Shown piece after piece: positions 38,848 through 49,030 of a stretch of 64,000 nucleotides of DNA. This DNA comes from a virus: IMG/VR virus record IMGVR_UViG_3300025423_000001, positions 23,119 through 87,118 of that record. The stretch is one strand, 5' to 3'. Under the pieces are notes generated by a model, which ran no database searches, had not been told where the DNA came from, and worked only from the letters and a program-made list of their open reading frames with translations. Each line of letters begins with the position of its first letter. Position 1 is the first letter of the stretch. A program made the translations under genes and the position numbers.

Positions 38848-39530
38848 GACTATTCTTACTTGACTCTAACTACCAGGTAGAGCTGAACAAGGAATGGATA
38901 ATGCTCATTCCTGAATTCGCAGCCTTACTCAAGAGGGACAAAGGCAGCAAGGGAGACTACCGTGGTGACCTTAAACTCAAAACGCGCAAAGAGCTAACAT
39001 TCATATACTTTGACTTAGACTTCACCTCCCCCATACGTGAGTGGCCGGACTTCGAGCGTAGGGAAGAGGCTATGCGGTTTGCCGGACTCTCCGAAGCTGA
39101 CCTTGACGGGCCTGTGATGGAAGCCCACGTCATGTACAACAAGCTACTCCTCCAATCATCCCGAAGCCTAAAGACGTTACGCTCGATAGAGAAATCCCTG
39201 GACGCCATGGACACTTACTTCGAGGACATAGACTTCTCAAAAGAAGACAAGAAAGGCGAACTGGTACATGACCCAGCCAAGTACATACTCAATCTTCAAC
39301 GTATAGGTGCCGCCTATGATAGCGTAGACAAGTTCCGCAAGCGTGTACAAGAAGAACTGAAAGGGGAAGCCAGCATTCGTGGTACAGCCACCCTTGGCCG
39401 GAAAGAGACTGCTGGTATGGGTGAATGGAAAGAACAGACTGAAGCTCCAGTTGCTACAGCCATCAACTTCAGTAAGATAGGCAGCCTGCTCAGAGGGGCT
39501 GTAGAGGAGGAAGAAGATGGGATGGCATAA
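38844..39530 (+). CDS. Conserved protein upstream of TerL, possible small terminase
   Basis: The 228-residue product starts MRLFLLDSNYQVELNKEWIM, has a helical middle (NKLLLQSSRSLKTLRSIEKS) and an acidic end EEEEDGMA. It overlaps the TerL start by 14 bases. The place directly before TerL is where a small terminase subunit often sits, but no HTH is evident and similar genes in crAss-like phages are unassigned. Confidence 0.65.
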   Translation: MRLFLLDSNYQVELNKEWIMLIPEFAALLKRDKGSKGDYRGDLKLKTRKELTFIYFDLDFTSPIREWPDFERREEAMRFAGLSEADLDGPVMEAHVMYNKLLLQSSRSLKTLRSIEKSLDAMDTYFEDIDFSKEDKKGELVHDPAKYILNLQRIGAAYDSVDKFRKRVQEELKGEASIRGTATLGRKETAGMGEWKEQTEAPVATAINFSKIGSLLRGAVEEEEDGMA

Positions 39531-41631
39531 CCTCAGTAACACAGCACAATTCTCCTACACAGCCAGAGACTTTATCAAGAATGGTGGCCGGTATTGCCTT
39601 GCCCCAATTGGCAGCCGTGAATGGAACGAGTTTTGGGACATAGAGGCTAAACGCTGTCGTGAAGGCTACAAGATAGGTGACACATGGATAACAGGCAGGC
39701 ACTACCACTACCTGAACTTCACACCCATCTGGAAAGTGCCGGACGATGTGGGCATCAAAGCATTCAACGAGGCCAAGAATGGCAAGGCTAAGATAGGCAA
39801 GCTGACCGCTGAAAAGGTGTTCAGCTTTCCGCGTTTCTACGAGACAGGCTACGAATGGTACAGGTTTAAGCACATAGCCTGGTATGGGGGTGAGTTCATG
39901 GGTATCAACTCGCCCGGGGCCAAGCACATAGGCTGCGCCAAAGCAAGAGGTGCTGGCTGGAGCTACATGGAAGCCCAAGATGGTGTGTACAACTACACAT
40001 TCGTAGACGGTAGTAAGAACTACTACTACGCTGGCATCGAACAATATCTTACTGTGGATGGTATCCTCAACAAGGTACAGCCCATGCTTGACTGGATAAA
40101 TGACCACTGCCCTGATTGGAAGAAGAACAGGCAGAAGAAGAACACACTCATGCACATGCGGGCTAGCTATATTGACGCATTCGGGACTGAGCGTGGAAGC
40201 ATGAGCGAGATAATCGGCGTGGTAGTAGACGACCCAGAGAAGACAAGGGGTAAGCGCGGGCGCAAGATAACCTTTGAGGAAGGAGGCTCATTTCGCAACA
40301 TCAAGAAGGCTTACAACGTGGCACAAGGCTCTATGAAAGATGGTGACATCTACGTCGGGCAGATGACTGTGCTCGGTACCGGTGGCGAGGAAGGCCCTGA
40401 CATCGAAGGGTTGGAGGATATGTTTTATGACCCAGAAAGCTTTGACATGCTGGCATTCCCCAACGTGTGGGAACCTGGCTTTGAGAATACAACCTGCGGC
40501 TACTTCTGCCCTGTGTGGCGTACCAAGTCCACCTTCATGGATGAAAACGGAAACGTTGACATAGCCATGGCCATTGAGAGTGAGAAAAAGATTAGGCTGC
40601 AGAAGAAGAAGGCCAAAGACCCGAATGTGTTGGATGGACATAAGGCTGAGTACCCAATCGTACCATCTGAAGCTTTCAAGCGTCTCAAGCGCAACTCTTT
40701 CAACGTGGCAGAAGTGGAAGCCCAAATACGGCGCATAGAAACCCAACAGGCCATACAAGGTATGCTCCGGCACGGGCAACTCACCCGGGATGAAAAGCTG
40801 GGCGTAGTGTTTATTCCTCAGCCTAAAGACGTGGCCAAGCCAGTGGAAGAATACCCACATAACCAGAAAGGAGACCTTGAAGGCTGCGTGACAATAGTAG
40901 CCTCCCCGTTCCGTGACCAGCGTGGTAGCGTACCGGATGGTATGTACCAAATTGTAGTTGACCCATACTATAAGGAAGAGAGCGAAGACCTCACGTCCTT
41001 GTTCGTGGTACAGGTATGGAAGCAATTCAACCAGCTAAGCCCTGTGGATGAAGAGCTACCAGTAGCATGGTACGTTGGCCGGCCACAAAGTTTAGATACA
41101 GCCTACGCCAATCTATTCATGCTGTCTGACTTGTACAATTGCTCCATCCAATCGGAGATAGCCGGTGGTGGGCAGGGGATAGTAGACTATGCCAAGACTA
41201 ACAAGCTACTGCACAAGCTGGAACGTGAACCAGAGATGATGGGCAACAATAAGGAGTACACCACTACATCGGCACAGAGAAACCGTGCCATTTTCATGAA
41301 CATGAGTACGGAGAAAGCAAGGTTGGGTATCACCTATCTCGTCAACTGGCACACTAAGGTGAGAGGGTACACAGAAGACGGCAAACCCATACTCAACATA
41401 CACCGGTGCTATGACATAGGTATGCTTCGGGAAATGAAGAAGTACAATCCTGAGAAGAACGCTGACAGATTATCAGCTGCCAGGATAGCTATGTTCATGC
41501 TTAAAGAAAACGCCTACCGCGAAGAAAGCCGTGTACAGCAAGACGATGAAGGCTTTTACAGCAGGCCATTATTCACCAGTGAGGGTAGGTATGCTCCACA
41601 GGCACAAGGTATGACGTCTCCATACGGTTAG
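39517..41631 (+). CDS. terL: Terminase large subunit
   Basis: The 704-residue product has an ATPase domain with a degenerate Walker A AKARGAGWSY (141-150) and Walker B KITFEEGG (250-257), then a C-terminal RNase H-like nuclease with YQIVVDPYYKEE. Length and layout fit TerL of crAss-like phages, which cut concatemers and pump DNA through the portal. The portal gene follows after 14 bases. The Lys/Thr of a standard P-loop is replaced, so an Arg nearby may substitute. Confidence 0.85.
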   Translation: MGWHNLSNTAQFSYTARDFIKNGGRYCLAPIGSREWNEFWDIEAKRCREGYKIGDTWITGRHYHYLNFTPIWKVPDDVGIKAFNEAKNGKAKIGKLTAEKVFSFPRFYETGYEWYRFKHIAWYGGEFMGINSPGAKHIGCAKARGAGWSYMEAQDGVYNYTFVDGSKNYYYAGIEQYLTVDGILNKVQPMLDWINDHCPDWKKNRQKKNTLMHMRASYIDAFGTERGSMSEIIGVVVDDPEKTRGKRGRKITFEEGGSFRNIKKAYNVAQGSMKDGDIYVGQMTVLGTGGEEGPDIEGLEDMFYDPESFDMLAFPNVWEPGFENTTCGYFCPVWRTKSTFMDENGNVDIAMAIESEKKIRLQKKKAKDPNVLDGHKAEYPIVPSEAFKRLKRNSFNVAEVEAQIRRIETQQAIQGMLRHGQLTRDEKLGVVFIPQPKDVAKPVEEYPHNQKGDLEGCVTIVASPFRDQRGSVPDGMYQIVVDPYYKEESEDLTSLFVVQVWKQFNQLSPVDEELPVAWYVGRPQSLDTAYANLFMLSDLYNCSIQSEIAGGGQGIVDYAKTNKLLHKLEREPEMMGNNKEYTTTSAQRNRAIFMNMSTEKARLGITYLVNWHTKVRGYTEDGKPILNIHRCYDIGMLREMKKYNPEKNADRLSAARIAMFMLKENAYREESRVQQDDEGFYSRPLFTSEGRYAPQAQGMTSPYG

Positions 41632-41645
41632 TAATTTACCAGCCA

Positions 41646-44111
41646 ATGGCAAATACTATCAACGCACCGGACAAGTCTGACTTGACCAAGCGGGAAGTGC
41701 CGACCGGCAGACCGCTACAGAGATTGTCATGGCAGGCCAAGATTGCTGACAACTACGATTGGTTCAAGAAGAACATAGACTATTACATCCACCTGTCGAA
41801 CTTTAACTTCGGCACGGCTCCGGCTGCAAGGAAAGATTTGCGCATGTTGTACCAGATTTACAACAACAACTTCCCCCTGACATGGTTCTCCCATTTCACT
41901 GACCCACTTAACGCAGCCAACCCACAGCATAAGCAGTACCCAGCCAAGATACGGCCCACTTCCATGATACGCACAAACATTGACCTCTTGCTGGGTGAAT
42001 ACCCGAAGAGGCCATTTTCATTTCAGGTGGTAAACATGGGAGAAGATGGGTTAAACAGCTATGTAGAAAGTTTGAATAAGGCTGTAGAACAGAACTTACA
42101 GGAGCATTTCATGGCCATAGCCCAGCAACAGATGCAGGCAGCCGGCCACCAGCAACCACAAAATGCTATACCACAGGAACAGGAAATCGAACTGCCTGAA
42201 AGTCTGAAAAAACGTTTTACAGCCAACTACAAAGATAACTTAGCCATACAAGGGCAGCGCTGGCTCAAGCGTGCATTAAGGGAGTATTACATACGGCCCA
42301 AGATGCTCAAGATGTTCAAAGACTGGCTTATCACAGGCCGGTCTTACAGTTACAAAAATGTAGAGCTGGGCAACTTTGTATACGAGCGTGTCTCCCCATT
42401 AGAAATGGACTTCGACAAGAGTCCTAACACTGACTACATCGAAGATGGGGAATGGGCCATACGCCGTCTCCTGATGACTATCTCTGATGTGGTAGATAGG
42501 TTCTATGACGAGCTGAAAGATGAAGACCACCAGGAGCTTGAAAAGCGCTCCCACTGGGTGACACCTTTTAGCATGTATAACTACTTGCAAGAGGAATTCT
42601 CCAAATACGACACATACTCTGGCAAGATACCGGTGTATCACGTTACCTGGAAGAGCCGTAAGGAAATTTTGCATGTGGAGTACACAGACCCATTGACAGG
42701 GCAGATACAAGAAATGGTGGTAGATGAGTCTGTACCATCCATGCCAAACATCAAAGTTATCAAGCATGAATGGGTGAACGAAGTGTTGGAAGGCTGGAGG
42801 ATAGGAGACAACATCTTCACACGTATGCGGGCCCTGCCAGTGCAGCGTAACGAGATGAACAATTACTCTTCCTGTAAGCTGCCATACAACGGACGCCACT
42901 ACAGTGACACACACAGCGACAACATAAGCGTGATGGAGATGGGTGTACCCTATGCCATCATGTACATGATAACCAACTTCACCCTTGAGAAAACCATAGC
43001 CAAGAACAAAGGCAAGATAGCGTTGATTGACCAGAATGCCATACCTAAAGGCAACGGCTGGAACGAAGAAAAGTTCTTCTACTACGCGGATGCCCTGGGC
43101 TACATGCTTGTCAACCGCAGCCAGCAAGGGGTAGATAAGAGTTTTAACCAGTACAGTACCCTTGACCTCAATCTATTCGACCAGATTGAAAAGCTCATCA
43201 TGCTACGCGACAGCTTCAAAAAAGACTGGGATGATGTGTTGGGTATCAATGCACCACGTAAGGGCCAGACAGCCTCGGGCGGTGATGGGTTGGGTGTGCA
43301 GCAGAACTTGTTGTTTCAATCCAGTGTTATCACTGATATGATATTCACGTTATTTGAGGAATTCACAGAACGTGAGCTGCAGGGTATACTGGATTTCTCC
43401 CGTTTTGTGAACGCCGATGGCATCCGGGCTATCTATAACCAAGACGATTTTGACAAGGAACTCTTAGACATAGACCCGAACAGCTACTGCAATGCAGAGC
43501 TTGGCTTGTTTGTAAACGGCTCGGCTTCAGAGTTACAGACGCTACAGGAATACAAGCAAGGTACACAGACTATGCTGCAAAGGCCGGACATCAAACTATC
43601 CACTGTACTGGAAGTGCAGCATAGCAATAACGTGGCAGAGCTTAAGGCCAAACTAAAGGAGATAGAAAGCATTGAAGCCCAACAAGCTCAGGCAAACGAA
43701 GAAGCCCAGCAGGAACATGAAAAGGCAGTGGAAGCTATGAAGGAACAATTCCTCAAGATAGCCTCTGACCTGAAAATCAGTGAAATCAACGCTGAGTGGG
43801 ATAGGAAAGACCAGAACCAGATGATACTCGGGGAATACACACTTGAAGCTGCCGGTATCACAGGTGGGGACGCTAACAACAACGGCATACCTGATGCATC
43901 AGAAATCTCCAAGCGTGTAGTGGCTGCCAGCAAAATAGCATCAGAAGAACGCAAAGCTTACGCTGAAATCAGTAGCCGTGAGCATGTAGCCAAATTACAA
44001 CACAGCCAGGCACAGCAGAAACTTGCCCTTGAACGTGAGAAGATGAAGAGCAAGGAGAGGATTGAGAACAAGAAGGTACAAGTGGCCCGGTACAAGAAAG
44101 CATCTAAGTAA
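41646..44111 (+). CDS. Portal protein
   Basis: The 821-residue product follows TerL and precedes a scaffold-like gene and the capsid gene. N-terminal DNYDWFKKNIDYYIHLSNFN, a clip-to-stem region rich in Trp and Tyr, and long C-terminal helices with Gln/Ala (ESIEAQQAQANEEAQQ) fit the long portals of this group. Twelve copies would form the DNA channel. The identification rests on order, size and pattern. Confidence 0.75.
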   Translation: MANTINAPDKSDLTKREVPTGRPLQRLSWQAKIADNYDWFKKNIDYYIHLSNFNFGTAPAARKDLRMLYQIYNNNFPLTWFSHFTDPLNAANPQHKQYPAKIRPTSMIRTNIDLLLGEYPKRPFSFQVVNMGEDGLNSYVESLNKAVEQNLQEHFMAIAQQQMQAAGHQQPQNAIPQEQEIELPESLKKRFTANYKDNLAIQGQRWLKRALREYYIRPKMLKMFKDWLITGRSYSYKNVELGNFVYERVSPLEMDFDKSPNTDYIEDGEWAIRRLLMTISDVVDRFYDELKDEDHQELEKRSHWVTPFSMYNYLQEEFSKYDTYSGKIPVYHVTWKSRKEILHVEYTDPLTGQIQEMVVDESVPSMPNIKVIKHEWVNEVLEGWRIGDNIFTRMRALPVQRNEMNNYSSCKLPYNGRHYSDTHSDNISVMEMGVPYAIMYMITNFTLEKTIAKNKGKIALIDQNAIPKGNGWNEEKFFYYADALGYMLVNRSQQGVDKSFNQYSTLDLNLFDQIEKLIMLRDSFKKDWDDVLGINAPRKGQTASGGDGLGVQQNLLFQSSVITDMIFTLFEEFTERELQGILDFSRFVNADGIRAIYNQDDFDKELLDIDPNSYCNAELGLFVNGSASELQTLQEYKQGTQTMLQRPDIKLSTVLEVQHSNNVAELKAKLKEIESIEAQQAQANEEAQQEHEKAVEAMKEQFLKIASDLKISEINAEWDRKDQNQMILGEYTLEAAGITGGDANNNGIPDASEISKRVVAASKIASEERKAYAEISSREHVAKLQHSQAQQKLALEREKMKSKERIENKKVQVARYKKASK

Positions 44112-44128
44112 CCAATATCTAATACAGT

Positions 44129-45271
44129 ATGAACAACTTTATCCGTAAATTCTATGAAGCCGCCGCAGGAGGTGGCTCAGGCACTGGGGGTGCATTCACC
44201 CTTGCCGATTTAAACGCAGGAGATGGTGCGCCCTCTCCGGCAGACCTTGATGCAGCCCGTCAAAAGGCTGATACAACACCAGCACCTATAGAAGGCGTAA
44301 ACCCTGATGGCACCTTACAAGAGGGCTACACAAAAGATGCCGATGGTAAGGTGGTAAAGACTGCTGCACCAGCTCCTTCTAAAGAAGGAGAAGAGCCTGG
44401 AGAAGAAAGCACAGAAGACGGAGGCATAGACCCTACAGAGTTCTGGGCTGACGTAGACAAGCGCCATGGCTGGGAACTGAAGGTGGAGTATCCTGAGGGC
44501 ATAGACCCACTCAGCCCTGAGGGTGTGTACCACAGGGAGAAGGCTGTAGCAGCCAAAGCAGCGGAAGACTTTGAGGGTTACCTTAAGAAAGCTGACCCAC
44601 GGGGGTACGCATACATGCTCCACAGACAAGCAGGAGGGAATGACGAAGATTTCTTTGCCAATAAAACTTTTAGCTTGCCTGAGTATGACGCATTCAAGGC
44701 TGACGTTGATATACAGAAGGCTGTTTACCGGGAATCACTACTGGCCAAGGGGCTCGATACAGAAACGGTGCAGATGATTATCGACAAAGACTTGAAGGAC
44801 AACAAGCTTTTTGACAAGGCTAACAACGCCTACAAAGATGTAAAGAAAACACAGGAACAGCAACTGCAGCAAATTGAGGTCAAGCGCCAACAGGCTGAAC
44901 AGCAGTACCAGCGTTCTGTAAGCAAACTTACAGCCGACCTGAACGACACAATTGTTGAAGGAAAAGGCATCAATCTTGTCATTCCTGACACAGACAAGCA
45001 GCCGTTTCTGGATTTCGTGAAAGGCCGCATACAGATTGAAGATGGCAAGTTTGTTATAGTACAGCCTGTAAGCGATGCAGAGTTTGCTCGCCAACTGGAG
45101 AGTATGTACTTCCTGTTCAAGAAAGGCAACTTGAAAGACTTGATAGCCCGTGAAGCCAAGACACAGAATGTGAAAAGGCTTGGGCAGACAATGCAGAAGG
45201 CCAGAGGCACAACAGCCAAGAGTGGTGAAGATACCAGCAGGAAAGGCTTCCTTGCCCTCGGAGACCTGTAA
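44129..45271 (+). CDS. Acidic scaffold-like protein
   Basis: The 380-residue product has a low-complexity Gly/Ala/Pro/Glu first third, then a long coiled coil around 225-265 (QQLQQIEVKRQQAEQQYQRS), and a basic helical end. Placed between portal and major capsid protein and rich in disordered, acidic and helical sequence, it has the usual properties of a capsid scaffold. No protease gene is apparent nearby. Confidence 0.65.
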   Translation: MNNFIRKFYEAAAGGGSGTGGAFTLADLNAGDGAPSPADLDAARQKADTTPAPIEGVNPDGTLQEGYTKDADGKVVKTAAPAPSKEGEEPGEESTEDGGIDPTEFWADVDKRHGWELKVEYPEGIDPLSPEGVYHREKAVAAKAAEDFEGYLKKADPRGYAYMLHRQAGGNDEDFFANKTFSLPEYDAFKADVDIQKAVYRESLLAKGLDTETVQMIIDKDLKDNKLFDKANNAYKDVKKTQEQQLQQIEVKRQQAEQQYQRSVSKLTADLNDTIVEGKGINLVIPDTDKQPFLDFVKGRIQIEDGKFVIVQPVSDAEFARQLESMYFLFKKGNLKDLIAREAKTQNVKRLGQTMQKARGTTAKSGEDTSRKGFLALGDL

Positions 45272-45327
45272 CATATACAGCTTAACAACATAATCCAATA
45301 TCCGTACACTAAAAACCACTAATACCT

Positions 45328-46875
45328 ATGGCTAACCCAATGCCGGCCCTTAAATACCAGGTGACCGAAGCCATTTTCGACAGCAAATCAATGCTGGACG
45401 AAACCAACTTCTACCACCAGCGTCAGGGCCACCCCTCAGAATTGACCAAGAAGCTCACCTACATCATGGGTGACTACACAAAGAACTATCCCATTTCTCT
45501 GATGACCTTAGGTGGCATCGGCTATGAAGGCAACGCAATGAAACGCAGTGCCGTAGAATTGGACGACGTTCAGTTCACCTATCCTGTAATGGGCCGCATT
45601 ACAAAAGCTTCCATCGTGAGCTCTACACCGTATAGCTCAGGTGACAAGCCCGGTATCGGCAACACGCCTTTCAAAATCCGTTTCCAGGATAACTGGATTA
45701 AGCGTTTCTACATCATCCAGTCTGCTCGTGGCATCCAAGCTTACGTACACAGCGATGGTGAGATTAACGGCTCGGGTGAGTACGAATACCAAGTTACCTT
45801 GAACGCAGCCCTTCCCACAGACTACTGTCCTTTGACAGAGTTGCAAGGTGGTAGCGCATGGGCTGACATCACTACAGCTGTAGCTGAAAGTGAGTCTCGT
45901 ACCACTGAAGGTAAAATGGCAATGCCCGGTTTGTACAAAAACCAAATGAGCTTCCTACGCCACGGCTTTAGCTGGGCTGGTAATGCTGCTAACAAGGTTA
46001 TGAAAATCCAGGTGAAAACCGACAAAGGTGAAACCGATGTGTGGATGGACTGGGCCATGTGGCAGTATGAACTTGAATGGTTGAGCATGTGCGAACACAG
46101 CTACTGGTACAGCCGCTACAACAGGGCTACCAACGGTGAGATTGCCTTGAGAGACATCCTGACAGGCAAAGCCATCCCAACCGGTTCAGGCTTGCTTGAA
46201 CAGATTGGTAACAAGAGCACTTACAGCGCTTTGACCTATGACTACTTGAGCAATCAGATTGGTGACGCATTGTTCGGCCTGTCTGACACAGCCGGTGCAA
46301 GCATCACATTGCATACAGGCCGCGGCGGTATGAGGGCTTTTGACAGGGCTATCAAGAAAGCAGGCGGCACATTCTTCCAAAGCTTTGGCAGCGTGAGCGA
46401 TGTGGGCAGCAAGTTTGTATCAGGTACAGGCTACAACCTGGCACTGGGCGGTTACTTTGATGCCTTCTACCACATTGATGGCTACTACATCAAACTGAAA
46501 CACAATCCGATATTCGACATGGGTAAAGTAGCATTGGCCCAACAAGCCGGTGGTTACGTACACCCAGAAACAGGCTGGCCATTAGAAAGCTACCGCATGG
46601 TATTCATTGATGACAATGACTACGATGGGCAGCCTAACATCCAGCACGTTGCACAGAAAGGCCGCGCCTTCCAGCACGGTGTTATCGCCGGTCTTACCAA
46701 CATGCCTAAGAGCTTACAGGTGATGACCAACAGCTTTAACATTGACAGTGAAACAAGGGCAACATTGCTTAGCACCGACCAAGACAAGAGTGCCTACACT
46801 CGTATGTCTTCTAAAGGCATACAAATCCTGAGGGCTAATCGTTGCTTTGACTTCCAATGTACAGCCGGTAACTAA
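45328..46875 (+). CDS. Major capsid protein
   Basis: The 515-residue product lies in the standard place after portal and scaffold-like genes and is followed by a strong terminator. It has a long helix-rich N-arm, SAVELDDVQFTYPVMGRI, MWQYELEWLSMCEHSYWYSR in the middle and TLHTGRGGMRAFDRAIKKAG later, patterns seen in HK97-fold capsid proteins of crAss-like phages. Codon choice is regular, as for a highly expressed gene. Confidence 0.8.
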   Translation: MANPMPALKYQVTEAIFDSKSMLDETNFYHQRQGHPSELTKKLTYIMGDYTKNYPISLMTLGGIGYEGNAMKRSAVELDDVQFTYPVMGRITKASIVSSTPYSSGDKPGIGNTPFKIRFQDNWIKRFYIIQSARGIQAYVHSDGEINGSGEYEYQVTLNAALPTDYCPLTELQGGSAWADITTAVAESESRTTEGKMAMPGLYKNQMSFLRHGFSWAGNAANKVMKIQVKTDKGETDVWMDWAMWQYELEWLSMCEHSYWYSRYNRATNGEIALRDILTGKAIPTGSGLLEQIGNKSTYSALTYDYLSNQIGDALFGLSDTAGASITLHTGRGGMRAFDRAIKKAGGTFFQSFGSVSDVGSKFVSGTGYNLALGGYFDAFYHIDGYYIKLKHNPIFDMGKVALAQQAGGYVHPETGWPLESYRMVFIDDNDYDGQPNIQHVAQKGRAFQHGVIAGLTNMPKSLQVMTNSFNIDSETRATLLSTDQDKSAYTRMSSKGIQILRANRCFDFQCTAGN

Positions 46876-46919
46876 CCCTAACCATATCAAAGAAACTACT
46901 GTATAGAGGTTTCTTAAAC

Positions 46920-46951
46920 GGAGGCCCTTTTCTAGGGGCTTCCTGTTTTTT
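46920..46951 (+). terminator. Terminator after the major capsid gene
   Basis: GGAGGCCCT (46920-46928) pairs with GGGGCTTCC (46935-46943) with two G.U pairs and a six-base loop, followed by TGTTTTTT. It lies 45 bases past the MCP stop and may tune expression of the downstream virion genes. Confidence 0.85.
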
Positions 46952-47004
46952 AACCAGTCTATACACCTTATAACAGTACAACAAACCAGAAACACTCACA
47001 CAGT

Positions 47005-47937
47005 ATGGCAACAATTAAGAAACATCCTAACAGCAGGATTATTACACTTTACAGGAAAGACAGTTTCCTGATGAACGCACAAAAGGGCAGTGCCCCAGAG
47101 TTCTTGGAAATGGCAAAACAGAGCTTAGGCTCGTATTGGGACAACAGTTTCTCGTCTGTAGTAGGCTCCGGCCTGAACTTCACAGAGCAGAAGCTCCTGA
47201 TGCCAACACTTGTAGACTGCGAGCCTTCAGACAGAAACTTTAGGACAAAATGCTCGGAGTATTTTGCATCCATAGCCACTAAAGTACCATACGGCAAAGG
47301 CCGTGATTTGGAAATAGGCTTGGAAACCAGCAACAATGAGGACTTGTCAGAGACAAACATGCCCCTTAATCTACCAGACTACGTGGCCTACAGACATGCG
47401 TTAAACCACCCGCTGGTAGCTACAAGCAAAGCTGAAGGTGAGGGAAATATGATTAAGCAGTTTTACCTGTTTGACCCTGCAGCCGTAGAAGAAGCTGACT
47501 TGAAAATCAACAAAGCCCGCAATGAAGCGCTTGAACAGTTCTTGGCCATCATCAAGACGCCGCAGAAAGTGGATATGCTGCTGACTATGTTAGACGTAGA
47601 CCCACGCCTGTACACCGGTAAGAATGCAGTAGCATTGAAAGAAGCCAAGCTTAAGGAACTGGCTGAAGCCAAACCTGACAAGTTTGTGGAGATATTCAAG
47701 GGCAAGCACTTTGAAGAGCTGTACTTAATCCGGTCTATGATTAACACCGGCGTACTGAGTAAAGTAGGTGAGCGTATCATAGACTTGGAAACAGGGGATA
47801 CACTCGGCCACAAACTTGAAGAAGCCGTAGCCTGGGTGAAAGACAAGAGCAACAGCGAACGTTTGTTGCTGCTGAAAGCCCGTATGCAGGAAGGCTTAAG
47901 CAAAACCCTGCCGCAGGTAAACTTGAAGAAACGATAA
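47005..47937 (+). CDS. Virion-block protein, unknown role
   Basis: The 310-residue product sits right after the capsid gene. It has a mixed N-terminal half and helical C-terminal half (KVDMLLTMLDVDPRLY, EEAVAWVKDKSNSERLLLLK). It may be a capsid auxiliary or head-tail protein, but no family was recognised. The A/C-rich leader before ATG is typical of this genome. Confidence 0.65.
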   Translation: MATIKKHPNSRIITLYRKDSFLMNAQKGSAPEFLEMAKQSLGSYWDNSFSSVVGSGLNFTEQKLLMPTLVDCEPSDRNFRTKCSEYFASIATKVPYGKGRDLEIGLETSNNEDLSETNMPLNLPDYVAYRHALNHPLVATSKAEGEGNMIKQFYLFDPAAVEEADLKINKARNEALEQFLAIIKTPQKVDMLLTMLDVDPRLYTGKNAVALKEAKLKELAEAKPDKFVEIFKGKHFEELYLIRSMINTGVLSKVGERIIDLETGDTLGHKLEEAVAWVKDKSNSERLLLLKARMQEGLSKTLPQVNLKKR

Positions 47938-47953
47938 CCATTAAACCAATTGT

Positions 47954-49003
47954 ATGAACATACTTGAGATGCAGCTGGAGTTCCGGCAGGCAACACAGAA
48001 CATATCGGCCTCTACACGGCGTAAGGCGTTGCCACAGGAAATCGACTGGCTGCTGAACAAGAACCAGCAGAGGTTCATACAATCGAAGATACGCACGAAG
48101 AAGGACGGTAGCGGAGGCTTTCAGCTTGACCAGTTAAACGCAGACGCTATCCGCCCACTTCTTACTACAGCCGATTTACAGGCAGTATACAACCCTGACG
48201 AAAACACATACGAATGTGAGTTGCCGGGAGACTACAGCTACTTAGTAAGTGACGACAGCCGTGTGACCAACCTGTGCGGTACATCCTACAGCCCTGCCAC
48301 AGTAACGGAGAACATCCTGGCTATTAGCTTGCCAGACTCAAGTGCAAGTTCATCTCCGTATTATTCCTCTATCTCAATTACCATAGGCTCTAATACGTAC
48401 ACGCTTGCAAGCTGGGTATCCGGCCAAGTAGCTAGCTATACAGGGTTAGCCTCAAAGCAAGAGAAGTACACCATACGTGATTTCATATTCTGGCACCTGA
48501 CTAAAGCTGGATATAAAGTGTATTGGGAAAAGTACAGGAATGCATACAAACCATCCTCATTCCTAATCCCGGGTTACACCAGCGGTAGCATTACAATTGA
48601 CTCTACGGTAACAGCTGGTACTACCTTCTCTATCAGCACAAACCAGTTTACCAACACAGGAGACACATGGCGGGCCAACAGGCTTTCTCCCGGGGACCAA
48701 GTAAGCACTATGATGGACACAGCATTCGTCACAACTTCTTACCAAAGCCCTATTTCAGAGCTTTGGGGAAACAAATTAATAGTGCACGGGGATGAGAGCT
48801 TCATAATAAGTAAGGCACGGATTGACTACGTGCGTAAGCCCCGAAAAATGTGCTTAGTTTTGGGAGAAGATTGTGAGCTGCCTGAAGAATTCCACGAGAC
48901 AATCTGTGATTTAGCTGTAGAATACTTCAAGGCTCTTACTTCAGACCCCAGCTGGGAAATAAAGCTGAAGGATAACATGCTCCGTTCCATAGCCACCATT
49001 TAA
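47954..49003 (+). CDS. Head-tail connector (ring) protein candidate
   Basis: The 349-residue product starts with two helices (LEMQLEFRQATQNI, LLNKNQQRFIQSKIR), then a beta-rich insert with Ser/Thr, and ends with LGEDCELPEEFHETICDLAV followed by a helix. An N-terminal helical part with a late ELPE...ICDLAV element is usual for crAss-like ring proteins that sit under the portal. The call is moderate. Confidence 0.55.
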   Translation: MNILEMQLEFRQATQNISASTRRKALPQEIDWLLNKNQQRFIQSKIRTKKDGSGGFQLDQLNADAIRPLLTTADLQAVYNPDENTYECELPGDYSYLVSDDSRVTNLCGTSYSPATVTENILAISLPDSSASSSPYYSSISITIGSNTYTLASWVSGQVASYTGLASKQEKYTIRDFIFWHLTKAGYKVYWEKYRNAYKPSSFLIPGYTSGSITIDSTVTAGTTFSISTNQFTNTGDTWRANRLSPGDQVSTMMDTAFVTTSYQSPISELWGNKLIVHGDESFIISKARIDYVRKPRKMCLVLGEDCELPEEFHETICDLAVEYFKALTSDPSWEIKLKDNMLRSIATI

Positions 49004-49030
49004 TCCAATATCCTATAAACCAACTATCTT

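Noticed and set aside
39490-40155. Long antisense ORFs inside terL, portal and capsid genes
   Set aside because: They are mirror images of strong coding genes, rich in Val/Leu/Cys runs, without leaders or motifs.
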